DNA of 44,524 nt from Berkiella sp050247135 (lineage in GTDB: Bacteria; Pseudomonadota; Gammaproteobacteria; Berkiellales; Berkiellaceae). Location: positions 1 to 44,524 of the forward strand of contig JBFWUT010000022.1 in assembly GCA_050247135.1 (NCBI GenBank). Direction: 5' to 3'. Below the pieces are notes generated by a model that made no database searches, was not told where the DNA came from, and saw only the letters and a program-made list of their open reading frames with translations. Position numbers and translations under genes: made by a program. Below, piece by piece: positions 1 through 7,934 of the stretch; positions within the stretch are counted from its first letter, which is position 1; every line of letters starts with the position of its first letter.

Positions 1-2
1 CA

Positions 3-107
3 ATCTTCATGATAGGTTGGCAGGTTCTTGAAGAAGGAAAAACGATGTTTAATTACCACGAAATTAAACAATCGCTTATCGTTCTACAGGATGCACAGTA
101 TGCTTAA
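3..107 (+). CDS. C-terminal end of an unidentified protein (partial)
   Basis: One frame is open from the left edge and stops at the TAA at 105-107, giving the last 34 residues of a protein whose start lies outside the window. The tail ends in IKQSLIVLQDAQYA. No family can be recognised from so short a piece. It is followed about 20 bases later by a strong inverted repeat, which fits a gene end, but the open frame could also be chance. Confidence 0.4.
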   Translation: MFMIGWQVLEEGKTMFNYHEIKQSLIVLQDAQYA

Positions 108-126
108 AAGTTATGGGGATCTATCA

Positions 127-205
127 GGGTCAAGTATCCCGATGACCGAGGTTGTAGTAATAATGTGGAAATTTTAATGACCTCGGTCATCGGGATACTT
201 GCCCC
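127..205. repeat. Long inverted repeat with 22-bp perfect arms
   Basis: Positions 131-152 are the exact reverse complement of 180-201, separated by a 27-base AT-rich spacer. The arms extend by about four more bases with one mismatch. No T-run follows, so it is not a classic intrinsic terminator. It may be a terminator-like hairpin for the upstream partial gene or one copy of a dispersed palindromic repeat. Confidence 0.7.
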
Positions 206-297
206 CTTTGCTCCTCGCTTAAACAAACCGATGAGATAGCATAAGTAATATACAGATAACATTGATTATCACTAATAAAATCACGTAGAGTGTTCAT
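187..297 (-). CDS. Possible 36-aa small protein with a hydrophobic centre
   Basis: Reading leftward, an ATG at 297-295 is preceded by a strong Shine-Dalgarno sequence (AGAGGAG, about five bases upstream). The frame runs 36 codons to a TGA at 189-187. The start is MNTLRDFISDNQ and the centre is hydrophobic (CYLYITYAISSVCL), so it could be a small membrane peptide. The last residues are encoded inside the right arm of the inverted repeat at 131-201, which may mean the repeat inserted into or generated the 3' end. No homology is recognised; the good ribosome site is the main support. Confidence 0.3.
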   Translation of the reverse strand: MNTLRDFISDNQCYLYITYAISSVCLSEEQRGQVSR

Positions 298-467
298 GAT
301 GTCTCCTCTTTTATGGATAACTTGAGGACTGTTCACCTAGTATTAAGAGAATAATCGGGCATCAATAGTTAAAACTTATTGATGCATCAGTTATACACCC
401 ACCGTTATAGCATACGGCACCCTAAGTTTTGTTGAAACAATAAGATTTTTATCAGAGGTAAAATTCT

Positions 468-794
468 ATGACCTTGACTGAAATTAGAGAAATGGCTAAA
501 ACGTCTTTAACAGAGAAAGAGCTTAGAGAGCTACAGAAAGAAGCACTTGATCAATTAAAGATTATGCTTCAACGTGAAATAAAGCAATTGCAACTAACGA
601 TTCTTTCTCATGAAATAACATCAGAACTTGATGAAGTAGAACATTTTCTGAGCAAACATAAAGAGCCTGTTGAGCATAAAAGTACTAATTTAGAAACAAC
701 CCCTATGGCCAAAAAATCAGTACGTTTTAAAGAAGAAAATGAAACATTGGAATTTCACAAACAATTACCAGTCAATATGTTAAGACCAAGATAA
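468..794 (+). CDS. Small charged coiled-coil protein, unknown function
   Basis: This 108-aa protein has no signal peptide or membrane segment. Residues ~10-65 are rich in E, K, L and Q with heptad-like spacing (ELRELQKEALDQLKIMLQRE), predicting a coiled coil. The C-terminal third is polar and basic (KKSVRFKEENE). The ATG has an AGAGG-type ribosome site at about 453-457. A clear intrinsic terminator follows at once, so it is probably a monocistronic gene. The family is not recognised. Its size and composition resemble small cytoplasmic or secreted accessory proteins of intracellular bacteria, but that is only an impression. Confidence 0.6.
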   Translation: MTLTEIREMAKTSLTEKELRELQKEALDQLKIMLQREIKQLQLTILSHEITSELDEVEHFLSKHKEPVEHKSTNLETTPMAKKSVRFKEENETLEFHKQLPVNMLRPR

Positions 795-803
795 ACGCAC
801 TTA

Positions 804-835
804 AAAAAACAGGGAGGATCACACCCCTGTTTTTT
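804..835 (+). terminator. Intrinsic terminator of the 108-aa gene
   Basis: An 11-bp stem pairs 804-814 (A-tract plus CAGGG) with 825-835 (CCCTG plus T-tract) around a 10-base loop, starting 10 bases after the stop codon. The T-run completes a rho-independent signal on the plus strand. The A-tract on the left arm means it could also work on the minus strand. Confidence 0.85.
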
Positions 836-1002
836 GCCTGCAGTTGGCGGCTCAACATTTGCTGCTTGCCGAAAAATCAAGCGATTAATCACAGGATTAT
901 TTCAGAATATACTGATAACAATGAAATGATGGGTGGCTCTTCAGCCCTTCATTGAGGAAGTTAATGACCCTATCCAAGCCAGTACCGCTGGCACATCGAT
1001 TC

Positions 1003-1914
1003 CTAATTTTGATGACCGCCTTGACAAAATTGCGACCAATCTTGATTGGTGACGGCATCAATAAACCATTTTAACGCTTTGCCTTGGCTCTCTTTACGCC
1101 AAGCTAGTGATGCCACCGGTCGCATGTCGAGATCGGCGACTTCTTTAATCACTAAGTGTCCGCTTTCTACTCCTTTTAACGCTAACTGTTTTGGTAAGTA
1201 CCCAACACCTAATCCCATGCACTGCGCTTGAAATTTTGTGTGCATATCACTCACAGTTAAAATACTTTGCATCTTCAAGTAGGGCGCATGTTGTGCTGGA
1301 CTATTTCGCGATGTATCTCTGATAGCCACACTTCGATATTGGCTGATTTGTGCTTGGGTTAAAGCACCCTTTATTTTTGCCAGAGGATGGTCTTTCCAGA
1401 CGGCAAAGACGCGATCCACTTGATAAAGCTTTTTTGCCATATAAAGCGAAGGGTTAGGATTAGGGCCCGAAGCCCCTATCATGAGATCGGCGCGATTGGA
1501 GACTATCGCATCCCAGGTTCCCCCGTAGACTTCATTCTGCACTTTAATAAAGGTTTGCTGATTCAATTCATAGAATTGACCAATCAGCTCTAAGAGCGGT
1601 GCTGTGGGAAAAAGGGTATCTATGCCTATCGTTAATTCCAATTCCCAGCCTTGATTCACCTGCTTAATGCGTTTTTCAATTTGATAAGCCTGCTCAAGTA
1701 AGTGGCGCCCTTGGTCTAATAAGACCCTTCCGGCAGGGGTGAGCACGGCTCGATGCTTAGTACGATCAAAAATTTCGATACCGAGACTTTGCTCGAGCTT
1801 TTGAATGCTATAAGTTAAGGCCGATCGGACGCGAAAAAGAGAATGAGCCGCTTTTTCGAAGCTTCCGAACTTATCAATGGCGTCTAAAACGCGAAGGGTT
1901 TCTAGCTCAATCAT
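1003..1914 (-). CDS. LysR-family transcriptional regulator
   Basis: This 303-aa protein has the standard LysR layout and length. An N-terminal winged helix-turn-helix (residues ~1-60: GSFEKAAHSL...SALTYSIQKLEQSLG...FDRTKHRAVLTPAG) is followed by a linker helix and a LysR substrate-binding domain (~90-290). The effector is not predictable from sequence. It is divergent from a small DUF2798 membrane protein gene at 2026, with a 111-bp gap holding a T-N11-A-like site. By the usual LysR logic it probably controls that neighbour and itself. The ATG start at 1914 gives a complete HTH. Confidence 0.93.
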   Translation of the reverse strand: MIELETLRVLDAIDKFGSFEKAAHSLFRVRSALTYSIQKLEQSLGIEIFDRTKHRAVLTPAGRVLLDQGRHLLEQAYQIEKRIKQVNQGWELELTIGIDTLFPTAPLLELIGQFYELNQQTFIKVQNEVYGGTWDAIVSNRADLMIGASGPNPNPSLYMAKKLYQVDRVFAVWKDHPLAKIKGALTQAQISQYRSVAIRDTSRNSPAQHAPYLKMQSILTVSDMHTKFQAQCMGLGVGYLPKQLALKGVESGHLVIKEVADLDMRPVASLAWRKESQGKALKWFIDAVTNQDWSQFCQGGHQN

Positions 1915-1984
1915 CTTGTTTAATATTTTTGAACATTATGGACTATATATTCTGCTTACATTCAATTTTAAGCTGAAATATAAT

Positions 1985-2003
1985 TATTTTCAATGGTCAA
2001 ATA
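1985..2003. promoter_or_regulatory. Candidate LysR box
   Basis: TATTT at 1985-1989 and AAATA at 1999-2003 form an inverted repeat with a 9-base spacer, matching the T-N11-A pattern of LysR operators. It lies between the divergent LysR gene and the DUF2798 gene, 23 bases before the latter. AT-rich DNA yields such matches by chance, so this rests mainly on position. Confidence 0.35.
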
Positions 2004-2025
2004 TTTCGAACAAGTGAGATGATGT

Positions 2026-2265
2026 ATGAAAAACGTGAACCTACACAAGATGATAGAACTGATCCTAACCACTGGAATGATGGCGTTCATTATGAGTGGT
2101 GCAATTAGCGCCTTCAAATTGGGATTCACCTTGGAGATGCTCTCCTCTTGGTTAAGCACCTATCCCTTTAGCTGGCTTTTCGCTATTCCCTCAATCTTGC
2201 TAACGAAAAAGCTGGTCAGCATGGTGATGAAACCTTTTTCGACTCAAAAATTACTTGCCTCATAA
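2026..2265 (+). CDS. DUF2798-type small membrane protein
   Basis: This 79-aa protein has two hydrophobic helices (residues ~9-32, LILTTGMMAFIMSGAISAFKLG, and ~45-62) joined by a short loop containing WLSTYPFSWLFAIPSILL. This is the architecture and motif style of DUF2798 inner-membrane proteins, whose function is unknown. These are often found next to LysR-type regulators, as here. The ATG start has only a weak upstream purine stretch (GTGAGATGATGT). The exported-protein gene at 2301 follows after 35 bases, so the two may be co-transcribed. Confidence 0.75.
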   Translation: MKNVNLHKMIELILTTGMMAFIMSGAISAFKLGFTLEMLSSWLSTYPFSWLFAIPSILLTKKLVSMVMKPFSTQKLLAS

Positions 2266-2300
2266 AGTTTAATTCTTATCACTACTATAGGAGCATACCA

Positions 2301-3104
2301 ATGCCATCATTAACAAACAAAATATTCATCAGTGCGGTGCTTTCCACCCTCATTGGTTTGGGCTCGGCTAATGCTGCACCTAGCAGAGCGACCCTTCACT
2401 TTAGTGATAACCGTGAAGCAGTAGCCGATCTCAATAAAATCAATGACGTTTTACATACCGTTGGGGTACATCTTAGTCAAGTTGAAGTACCTCATGAAGC
2501 GGTTAATATCATTAAAAATGCGGGTAAATCAAAACTGGATGATAAACAACAAGCCAGGCTATTAAAAATCATGGCCCTTAATCACGAGGGTGTTTTAGCA
2601 CAAGTGAAACTGGCGGGGCGAAAACCAGTGATTGCAGGTGGCGGCAGTTTATCGACCCAAGAAATCGGTGTTCCCCCCTACCCTAAAATTTATGATATGC
2701 ATGCCATGACGGCTAATGATCATATTCAAGCTGAAAACAAGTTTGGCAAACTGCATGTGAATTATGCTGAAAATGGCCAAGGTGTAGATGAAGTGATGAC
2801 CTTGATCTCTGGTGGGCCTTGGACATGGTTTTTTGCTATAGACAACAATGTGGTCGTAAAACTGACGATGGACAGCGTAAACGCTAGTGATTTAGCTTGG
2901 CGAATTAGCTACCCAGGAAAGGTTCCTCATGGTGCGTTTATGGATGCAACTGATGGGATCTGTGTGGCCTATATTACTGGTCCCCAAACCTGGCTAATGC
3001 GCTATGAAGCAACACAATTACCCGGCGCTCAGATGTTGGGGACCAATCCTTGGATTGATTTTTCAGGTCAACAACCTATCTTGTTGAAACAGGCTAAACG
3101 TTAA
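2301..3104 (+). CDS. Exported protein of unknown function
   Basis: This 267-aa protein opens with a clear Sec signal peptide (hydrophobic core ISAVLSTLIGLGSANA, probable cleavage after residue ~25, ANA|APS). The mature part has a helical region (~30-105) followed by a Trp/Gly-rich, probably beta-rich region with WTWFFAIDNNVVVKL and PWIDFSG. No enzyme motif is recognised, so a periplasmic or secreted role is inferred only from the signal. The start is supported by AGGAG at 2290-2294. It ends against a stem-loop shared with the convergent microcin-like gene. Confidence 0.75.
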   Translation: MPSLTNKIFISAVLSTLIGLGSANAAPSRATLHFSDNREAVADLNKINDVLHTVGVHLSQVEVPHEAVNIIKNAGKSKLDDKQQARLLKIMALNHEGVLAQVKLAGRKPVIAGGGSLSTQEIGVPPYPKIYDMHAMTANDHIQAENKFGKLHVNYAENGQGVDEVMTLISGGPWTWFFAIDNNVVVKLTMDSVNASDLAWRISYPGKVPHGAFMDATDGICVAYITGPQTWLMRYEATQLPGAQMLGTNPWIDFSGQQPILLKQAKR

Positions 3105-3121
3105 TTCATCAGCATAATATC

Positions 3122-3160
3122 AAAGTCAGGTATGCCAACAGCTAGCAATACCTGACTTTT
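3122..3160. terminator. Terminator between convergent genes
   Basis: A 12-bp stem pairs 3122-3133 (AAAGTCAGGTAT) with 3148-3159 (ATACCTGACTTT) around a 14-base loop. Its T-rich side on the plus strand and A-rich left arm make it plausibly bidirectional. It separates the exported-protein gene (+) from the double-glycine peptide gene (-). Confidence 0.75.
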
Positions 3161-3164
3161 GTCT

Positions 3165-3398
3165 TTACATCGGTTGATAATTGCCTGCTACGTGTAAATA
3201 TTCAACAACTTCCGTATTCGCATTTTGCATCGATGCCAAGAAAGCATTAGCGGGCAATTGTCCGCTCATGAGCTGCCCCACGAGATCGGCGATATTCCCA
3301 GCAGCTGCAGGATCACTAATGTTAGCTGCAACATAAACTACATTGAAGTCAGTACCACCTGCGATACCGTTAATTTCGTTTTGGTTTAAGTCTCTCAC
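3165..3398 (-). CDS. Microcin/bacteriocin-like precursor with double-glycine leader
   Basis: This 77-aa peptide starts MRDLNQNEINGIAGG, a textbook double-glycine leader: M-R-x-L-x-x-N-E-[IL]-x-x-[VI]-x-G-G, as in colicin V (MRTLTLNELDSVSGG). Such leaders are cut after GG by a C39-peptidase ABC transporter during export. The predicted core is 62 residues, has no Cys, and is rich in Ala, Asn and Gly (AANISDPAAAGNIADLVGQL). The start is GTG at 3398-3396 with AAGGAG six bases upstream. No immunity gene, peptidase or transporter is adjacent. A second peptide with a similar leader lies at 14998. Export is a family-based inference; antibacterial action is speculative. Confidence 0.7.
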   Translation of the reverse strand: MRDLNQNEINGIAGGTDFNVVYVAANISDPAAAGNIADLVGQLMSGQLPANAFLASMQNANTEVVEYLHVAGNYQPM

Positions 3399-3617
3399 TG
3401 AAAACTCCTTGTCAATAATAATAGTAATAAAGCGCTTTCAACTTTAAAGTGATTAATCTACTTTCGTCAACTCGCCGTAGTACAGGGGTACCACAAAAAA
3501 GCTATTGATGGTCTATATTTCATGGATAAGGATTTATCTTTCGCACTTAGAATTTTATGAGTTATTCACTTGAAAACTATGCCCAACATAAGCTACTCAC
3601 CATTAAGGGAACGCTTT

Positions 3618-4544
3618 ATGAATAACGAAAATAGCATTTTAAAAGATACCGAACGCTTATATCAAAAGAGTTTAGCGTCAATTAACATTTATGAGCTTGA
3701 TGATGATGAAACCTTTAAAGATGTGACTGAAGTGATAATGAAGCATGAAAATACCCCCGTTGATCTGAAAAAAGCCATTCAAGAAGATCATATACGTTGC
3801 TTCGTTTTTTTATACCCCAGTGATGGACTCAAAATTAAAGGTTATATTACCTTGCCTGATCCCACTAAGATGAAAAAGCCCATACCATTAGTGTTACTGC
3901 TTCGCGGTGGGAATAGATTATTTTGTCTACCTCATCCTAATGAATACAGTGCACAACAAAACTTTGCCGTGATCAGCACAACCTTCCGAGGAGGCATTAG
4001 CGAAGGTGAGGACGAGTTTGGTGGTAACGATGTAAACGATATCAAAAATCTGTTTGATTTTTTACCCGATTTAGAAAAAAAGCTTCGCGTTCACTTTCAC
4101 CCAACGCATCAATACATGATTGGTGTAAGCCGTGGTGCCATGCAGATGTTTTTAGCACTAGGCCGGTATCCAGAATATCAAAAGAAGATAAAGAAAGTGG
4201 TTTCTGTCACGGGAATGCTCAATTTTATTCATGCCATTGATGAACGCCCCGATGTGAAGCAAACGATGATAAAGGATTTTGGCTTACCCGAGGGCACCCT
4301 TGCTAAGGAATGGATAGCCTATAGACAACCTGTTCGCTATGTTTCATCGATTGACAAAAACATGCCTATTCTGATTATACAGGGCACCAAAGATATTCGG
4401 ATTTCCAAGCAAGAAGGGCTTGATATGTACCATGAATTAAAGAAGACTGGCCATAATGTGAGCTATGATGAAATTGCAAATGCCGAACATATGCTAGAAA
4501 ACATGCCCTCATATGCCTATGAAATTCTGAAATGGCTAGAATAG
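3618..4544 (+). CDS. Alpha/beta hydrolase (prolyl oligopeptidase/dienelactone hydrolase-like)
   Basis: The hydrolase fold is shown by a nucleophile elbow G-V-S171-R-G, an acid D259 (QGTKDIRIS) and H291 (NAEHML), in the correct order and spacing for a catalytic triad. LVLLLRGG supplies the oxyanion-hole strand. The N-terminal ~65 residues are a charged helical extension. The frame is open from a TTG at 3570, but ATG 3618 has AAGGGA seven bases upstream, so 308 aa is preferred. There is no signal peptide, so it is likely cytoplasmic. The substrate (peptide or ester) cannot be told. It stands alone between unrelated genes. Confidence 0.85.
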   Translation: MNNENSILKDTERLYQKSLASINIYELDDDETFKDVTEVIMKHENTPVDLKKAIQEDHIRCFVFLYPSDGLKIKGYITLPDPTKMKKPIPLVLLLRGGNRLFCLPHPNEYSAQQNFAVISTTFRGGISEGEDEFGGNDVNDIKNLFDFLPDLEKKLRVHFHPTHQYMIGVSRGAMQMFLALGRYPEYQKKIKKVVSVTGMLNFIHAIDERPDVKQTMIKDFGLPEGTLAKEWIAYRQPVRYVSSIDKNMPILIIQGTKDIRISKQEGLDMYHELKKTGHNVSYDEIANAEHMLENMPSYAYEILKWLE

Positions 4545-4891
4545 TAGGTGTTGGCGCTTTCATTGATACAACCCTGAAAATCAAATTAGGGCGGTATTTT
4601 ATATCAAATAGGTGAATATGCTTGTGATTCAAACGCCATTTCAACTGTGATCTAAAGCAGATATACACATTGATCAGTTACCGAAGGGAGACCTTATTCG
4701 CGATGAATTATTGATTAAATCTTCCATTGCTGCCTTTAAAACCAAACATATTTTCACTTTTTGTCAGCTTTAAATTGACAAAAAATGCTATCGCCGGCGG
4801 TAGCGTAAAGTATGCCCCAAAATTTGACTTTAAATACTTATGAATGTAACCTCTCATTTGTAATTCAACTACCAAATGCAGAATATTAAAT
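4545..4891. other. Gene-free spacer with an inverted repeat and a GC palindrome
   Basis: No convincing gene is seen in these 347 bases. An inverted repeat pairs 4758-4766 (TTTTTGTCA) with 4776-4784 (TGACAAAAA). The T-run is on the left, so this is operator-like rather than a terminator. Immediately after, 4787-4804 is a near-perfect palindrome (GCTATCGCC/GGCGGTAGC) resembling the GC-rich palindromes at 6.2 and 9.3 kb. Both lie about 90-130 bases before the next gene. Confidence 0.5.
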
Positions 4892-5830
4892 ATGAGCAAA
4901 GGTTACGTCGTTTTCAAGTCAGCAGGATTTTTTGATTCAACAGATATAGTTGTTAAAGCTTATAAGTCCGGCAATAGCAACTGCTGTCCGCGACTTGATA
5001 TTCAAAAACCATGGCCAAGTCACTGCAGCTTTTCGCCTTCATATCGAGTAATGGTTAAATATGGATTTACAGTAACAGGGGCACAAATCTACTCAAATTA
5101 TAATGAGGCTTATGATGCCGCCAAGGAAATTTATCTTTATCAAGGAGGTATATTGAATTTCGGACCTAAAATTCCAGCTTTAATCGTGCCGATAACGACT
5201 AATCATTATGGTGACACGATGCTAGATCTTGATGCTATTTTATTTCATACTCCTAAAGTTGAGCTTGACGAGCGTTGCAATCGACACATGCCTGAAGCAA
5301 GATTAGTAGGCGTAAGCAAAACACATATAGACATGGCTTCTGATAATTTTCTTCATTTTAATGGCGATCAAAGCTCAGTGAATAATGAGCAAAGTGGAGC
5401 CTACATACAACATACCGTCTTAGTAGAGTCTGTATTGAATGACACAATCGGAGAAAATGATCAACTTGATTGGTTTGATTTGCCAAGTACATTCGAAACG
5501 ATAGAGCAAGATAGCAATGCTTTACATGTTTTAAGTCAATACTCACAAATTGTACAACCGAAACTTGAAAATGACGACGGTCCACTCCTTATCTCATTGG
5601 TACCCAAAGGGCTTCAAATTACCCTTGAACCAAATCTGAGCGAGCCTGACTCTTTAGATATCAATGATATCATCTCAAGACCATCGACCTATTTGGGATT
5701 TGCACTGCCTTACAGCCCATTAGCCCAAGAGGCGCCAATTCCAAGTGGTCTTGATAACCAGCATAGCGACATTTTATTAACACCAGCCATCTTTACTCCA
5801 GAACTTATTGAGCAAACATCAGAATTGTAA
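4892..5830 (+). CDS. Orphan 312-aa protein, unknown function
   Basis: The protein has no signal peptide, no membrane segment and no recognised family. The N-terminal third contains several Cys and aromatic residues (SNCCPRLDIQKPWPSHC) and a YNEAYDAAKEIYLYQGG helix that looks like a folded domain. The C-terminal ~170 residues are acidic and low in structure (QDSNALHVLSQYSQ, LEPNLSEPDSLDIND). No clear Shine-Dalgarno precedes the ATG. The upstream spacer carries operator-like repeats, so it may be independently regulated. It could be a secreted effector in this genomic context, but no sequence motif demonstrates that. Confidence 0.6.
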   Translation: MSKGYVVFKSAGFFDSTDIVVKAYKSGNSNCCPRLDIQKPWPSHCSFSPSYRVMVKYGFTVTGAQIYSNYNEAYDAAKEIYLYQGGILNFGPKIPALIVPITTNHYGDTMLDLDAILFHTPKVELDERCNRHMPEARLVGVSKTHIDMASDNFLHFNGDQSSVNNEQSGAYIQHTVLVESVLNDTIGENDQLDWFDLPSTFETIEQDSNALHVLSQYSQIVQPKLENDDGPLLISLVPKGLQITLEPNLSEPDSLDINDIISRPSTYLGFALPYSPLAQEAPIPSGLDNQHSDILLTPAIFTPELIEQTSEL

Positions 5831-6185
5831 GTTATTTTACTCGAGATTTAATTAATGTGCGATGAAGAAGGCCTTAGTAAACAATCATCATAATGTACTG
5901 GCGCATTTTCAAAAAGTGAAAAGCTCTGACTGATACAACGATACACTGTTTCTTTAAAATAGCTGAAAGCATTCGAACAACTGACGATGTTGTGATCACA
6001 TTACTCCACTATTGAGATACTGTCCGCACAGAATTTTCACCCATTAGCGAGTGTTGTCGGAAAAATGCAACATAACATCAAGGATCTCAGTTGGAATCTC
6101 TGTGATAGTCGTTGGCATGCGAATCACATAGGATTGCTTAAAAAAAAATTCAGATCAAAGGTCACCAATGCTGTAGAGCGAGGTG
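5831..6185. other. Gene-free stretch before the repeat array
   Basis: Nothing convincing is seen here: no frame with a ribosome site, no RNA gene and no strong hairpin. It leads into the 281-bp tandem repeat array. Confidence 0.4.
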
Positions 6186-6910
6186 CCGCCCACTGCCGGG
6201 GCGGGGGTGTGGTGGGTGTCATCGCTCCCCCCATTGCGTCACTGCGTTCCTTATGGGGGGCTATAATCTACGACCCCGCTGGGGTCGGGAATTTATGCCC
6301 GCAAAGCTGGCATGAAGACCAATGTTAATCGCGGCAGCGATTAAATAAATTAGCCCCGGGTTAAGGCCGTTTACGGCCGTTACCCGGGGTGAAAAATCCA
6401 TCAAAAATCCCAACCGCGGAAGCGGTTGAACATCATGTAATAATAATTTGGGTGCCATGTTCAGTACCGCCCACTGCCGGGGCGGGGGTGTGGTGGGTGT
6501 CATCGCTCCCCCCATTGCGTCACTGCGTTCCTTATGGGGGGCTATAATCTACGACCCCGCTGGGGTCGGGAATTTATGCCCGCAAAGCTGGCATGAAGAC
6601 CAATGTTAATCGCGGCAGCGATTAAATAAATTAGCCCCGGGTTAAGGCCGTTTACGGCCGTTACCCGGGGTGAAAAATCCATCAAAAATCCCAACCGCGG
6701 CAGCGGTTGAACATCATGTAATAATAATTTGGGTGCCATGTTCAGTGCCGCCCACTGCCGGGGCGGGGGTGTGAGGGAGGTCGCTCTACCCACCGTATCG
6801 TCGCTGCGCTCCTTATGGTGGGCTATAATCTTCAGCCACTTCCCGCTTCGCCTAAAGGCTTCGAAGGACAAGGCCGCGGTCGGGAATTTATGCCAGCAAA
6901 GCTGGCATGA
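6186..6910. repeat. 281-bp tandem repeat array built of short palindromes
   Basis: Two nearly identical units (6186-6466 and 6467-6747) and a diverged partial third (6748 to ~6910) repeat with a 281-bp period. Copies 1 and 2 differ at very few positions (for example CCGCGGAAGCGG versus CCGCGGCAGCGG). Each unit strings together palindromes: GACCCC-GCT-GGGGTC, ATGCCxGC-AAA-GCTGGCAT, AATCGC-GGCA-GCGATT, a 36-bp CCCCGGGT...ACCCGGGG element (6354-6389 in copy 1) and AACCGC-GGCA-GCGGTT. Copy 3 replaces one palindrome with other sequence. Frames that run through both strands look like translation artefacts. The array abuts the 3' end of the yfcH-like gene. It resembles REP/BIME-type non-coding repeats. 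Confidence 0.9.
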
Positions 6911-6943
6911 AAGATTTTGAAAATCCCCCGCGCTTTCAGCGCT

Positions 6944-6966
6944 GCCCCCTTTTATACAAAGGGGGC
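6944..6966. terminator. Hairpin at the 3' end of the yfcH-like gene
   Basis: A 9-bp stem pairs 6944-6952 (GCCCCCTTT) with 6958-6966 (AAAGGGGGC) around a 5-base loop. It begins at the stop codon of the minus-strand gene ending at 6966. A second small palindrome (GCGC-TTTCA-GCGC) lies just beyond. There is no T-run downstream on the minus strand, so it may stabilise the mRNA end rather than terminate by itself. Confidence 0.55.
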
Positions 6967-7868
6967 TATTTATCCTCAACGCTGCGCAACGCCCCTTCCA
7001 ATTCAGGATACGCAAACTGGAATCCCGCTTTCTTTAAGGTTTCTGGAATAACACGTTGGCCGGTAATCAACAACTCTTGTGCCATCTGGCCCATAACGAG
7101 TTTCAAAAACCAGGCGGGCATGGTAAAAAATGCGGGGCGGTGTAACACCCTGGCGTAAGTATCAGCAAAGGTTTTATTAGTGACAGGATTAGGGGCTGTG
7201 GCATTCACGGGGCCATCGATAGGGTTGTCAATACAAAACTGGATAATGCTCACAATATCATCAAGGTGCACCCACGACATCCACTGTTGGCCATTGCCAA
7301 TCGGGCCACCTAAACCCAATTTAAACGGAAAGCGCATTTTAGCTAAGGCACCACCCTTTTTGGATAATACTACCCCCGTGCGTAAATTCACCACGCGCAT
7401 GCCAACATCTTCCGCTTTATTGGCGGCTTGTTCCCATTCTTGGCACACATCATGACTAAAGCTTTCAACAGACGGGCTTGATTCAATTAATTTTTCATCG
7501 TCATCATGCGGGCCATATAACCCAATGGCCGATCCACTCACTAATACTTTAGGTTTTGTGTTCAAGCTCTTTAATGTGCTCACCAAATGCTTGGTTAGCT
7601 CAATACGACTATTTTTTATTTCTTTTTTATAAGCTTTGGTCCAAGGCTTCGCGATTGGCGCTCCTGCTAAGTTCACCACCGCATCGAACACCGTATCAGG
7701 TTTGATTTCTGAGAGTTGTTCTATAAAATGAATGCCATCGATCGGTACAAGATGTTTAGCTTTCTGAATGTCTCGAGTTAAGACGGTTAACTTAGCTCCA
7801 CTGGCGGCAAGACGTTGGCAAAGCGCAGCGCCAATCAACCCAGTGCCCCCTGTCATTAATACATGCAT
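6966..7868 (-). CDS. yfcH: TIGR01777-family NAD(P)-binding epimerase-like protein (YfcH-like)
   Basis: This 300-aa protein has the extended SDR fold of YfcH. An N-terminal Rossmann motif GGTGLIG (residues 7-13) is followed by VNLAGAPI, GSAIGLYG, LRTGVVLSKKGGAL and GNGQQWMSWVHLDD, then a C-terminal DUF1731 segment with VPETLKKAGF-like text (VIPETLKKAGFQFAYPELEGAL). The substrate is unknown for the whole family. Its start region overlaps the upstream frame of the divergent amidotransferase gene. Length and motifs are complete despite the repeat array touching the stop codon. Confidence 0.92.
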   Translation of the reverse strand: MHVLMTGGTGLIGAALCQRLAASGAKLTVLTRDIQKAKHLVPIDGIHFIEQLSEIKPDTVFDAVVNLAGAPIAKPWTKAYKKEIKNSRIELTKHLVSTLKSLNTKPKVLVSGSAIGLYGPHDDDEKLIESSPSVESFSHDVCQEWEQAANKAEDVGMRVVNLRTGVVLSKKGGALAKMRFPFKLGLGGPIGNGQQWMSWVHLDDIVSIIQFCIDNPIDGPVNATAPNPVTNKTFADTYARVLHRPAFFTMPAWFLKLVMGQMAQELLITGQRVIPETLKKAGFQFAYPELEGALRSVEDK

Positions 7869-7934
7869 ACTTGCCCCGTCACTATCGATGTTTTCTATAG
7901 GTTAGACCAAATTCTTCATCCAGGTAAGGTTTTT

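Noticed and set aside
127..205. Attachment site or phage remnant at the first inverted repeat
   Set aside because: No integrase, no tRNA and no direct repeats nearby; the structure is a simple palindrome.
4375..4668. 97-codon minus-strand frame at the end of the hydrolase gene
   Set aside because: Mostly antisense to a clearly coding gene and without a ribosome site.
6065..6328. 87-codon plus-strand frame running into the first repeat unit
   Set aside because: No Shine-Dalgarno; half of it is repeat sequence and the composition is not protein-like.
6186..6910. CRISPR array
   Set aside because: The repeat unit is 281 bp with nearly identical content throughout, without short repeats separated by unique spacers, and no cas genes are present.
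6261..7015. Minus-strand open frames of 84 and 157 codons with repeated protein text across the 281-bp array
   Set aside because: They follow the repeat period exactly, lack ribosome sites, and the palindromes are open in several frames at once; this is repeat DNA being translated on paper.
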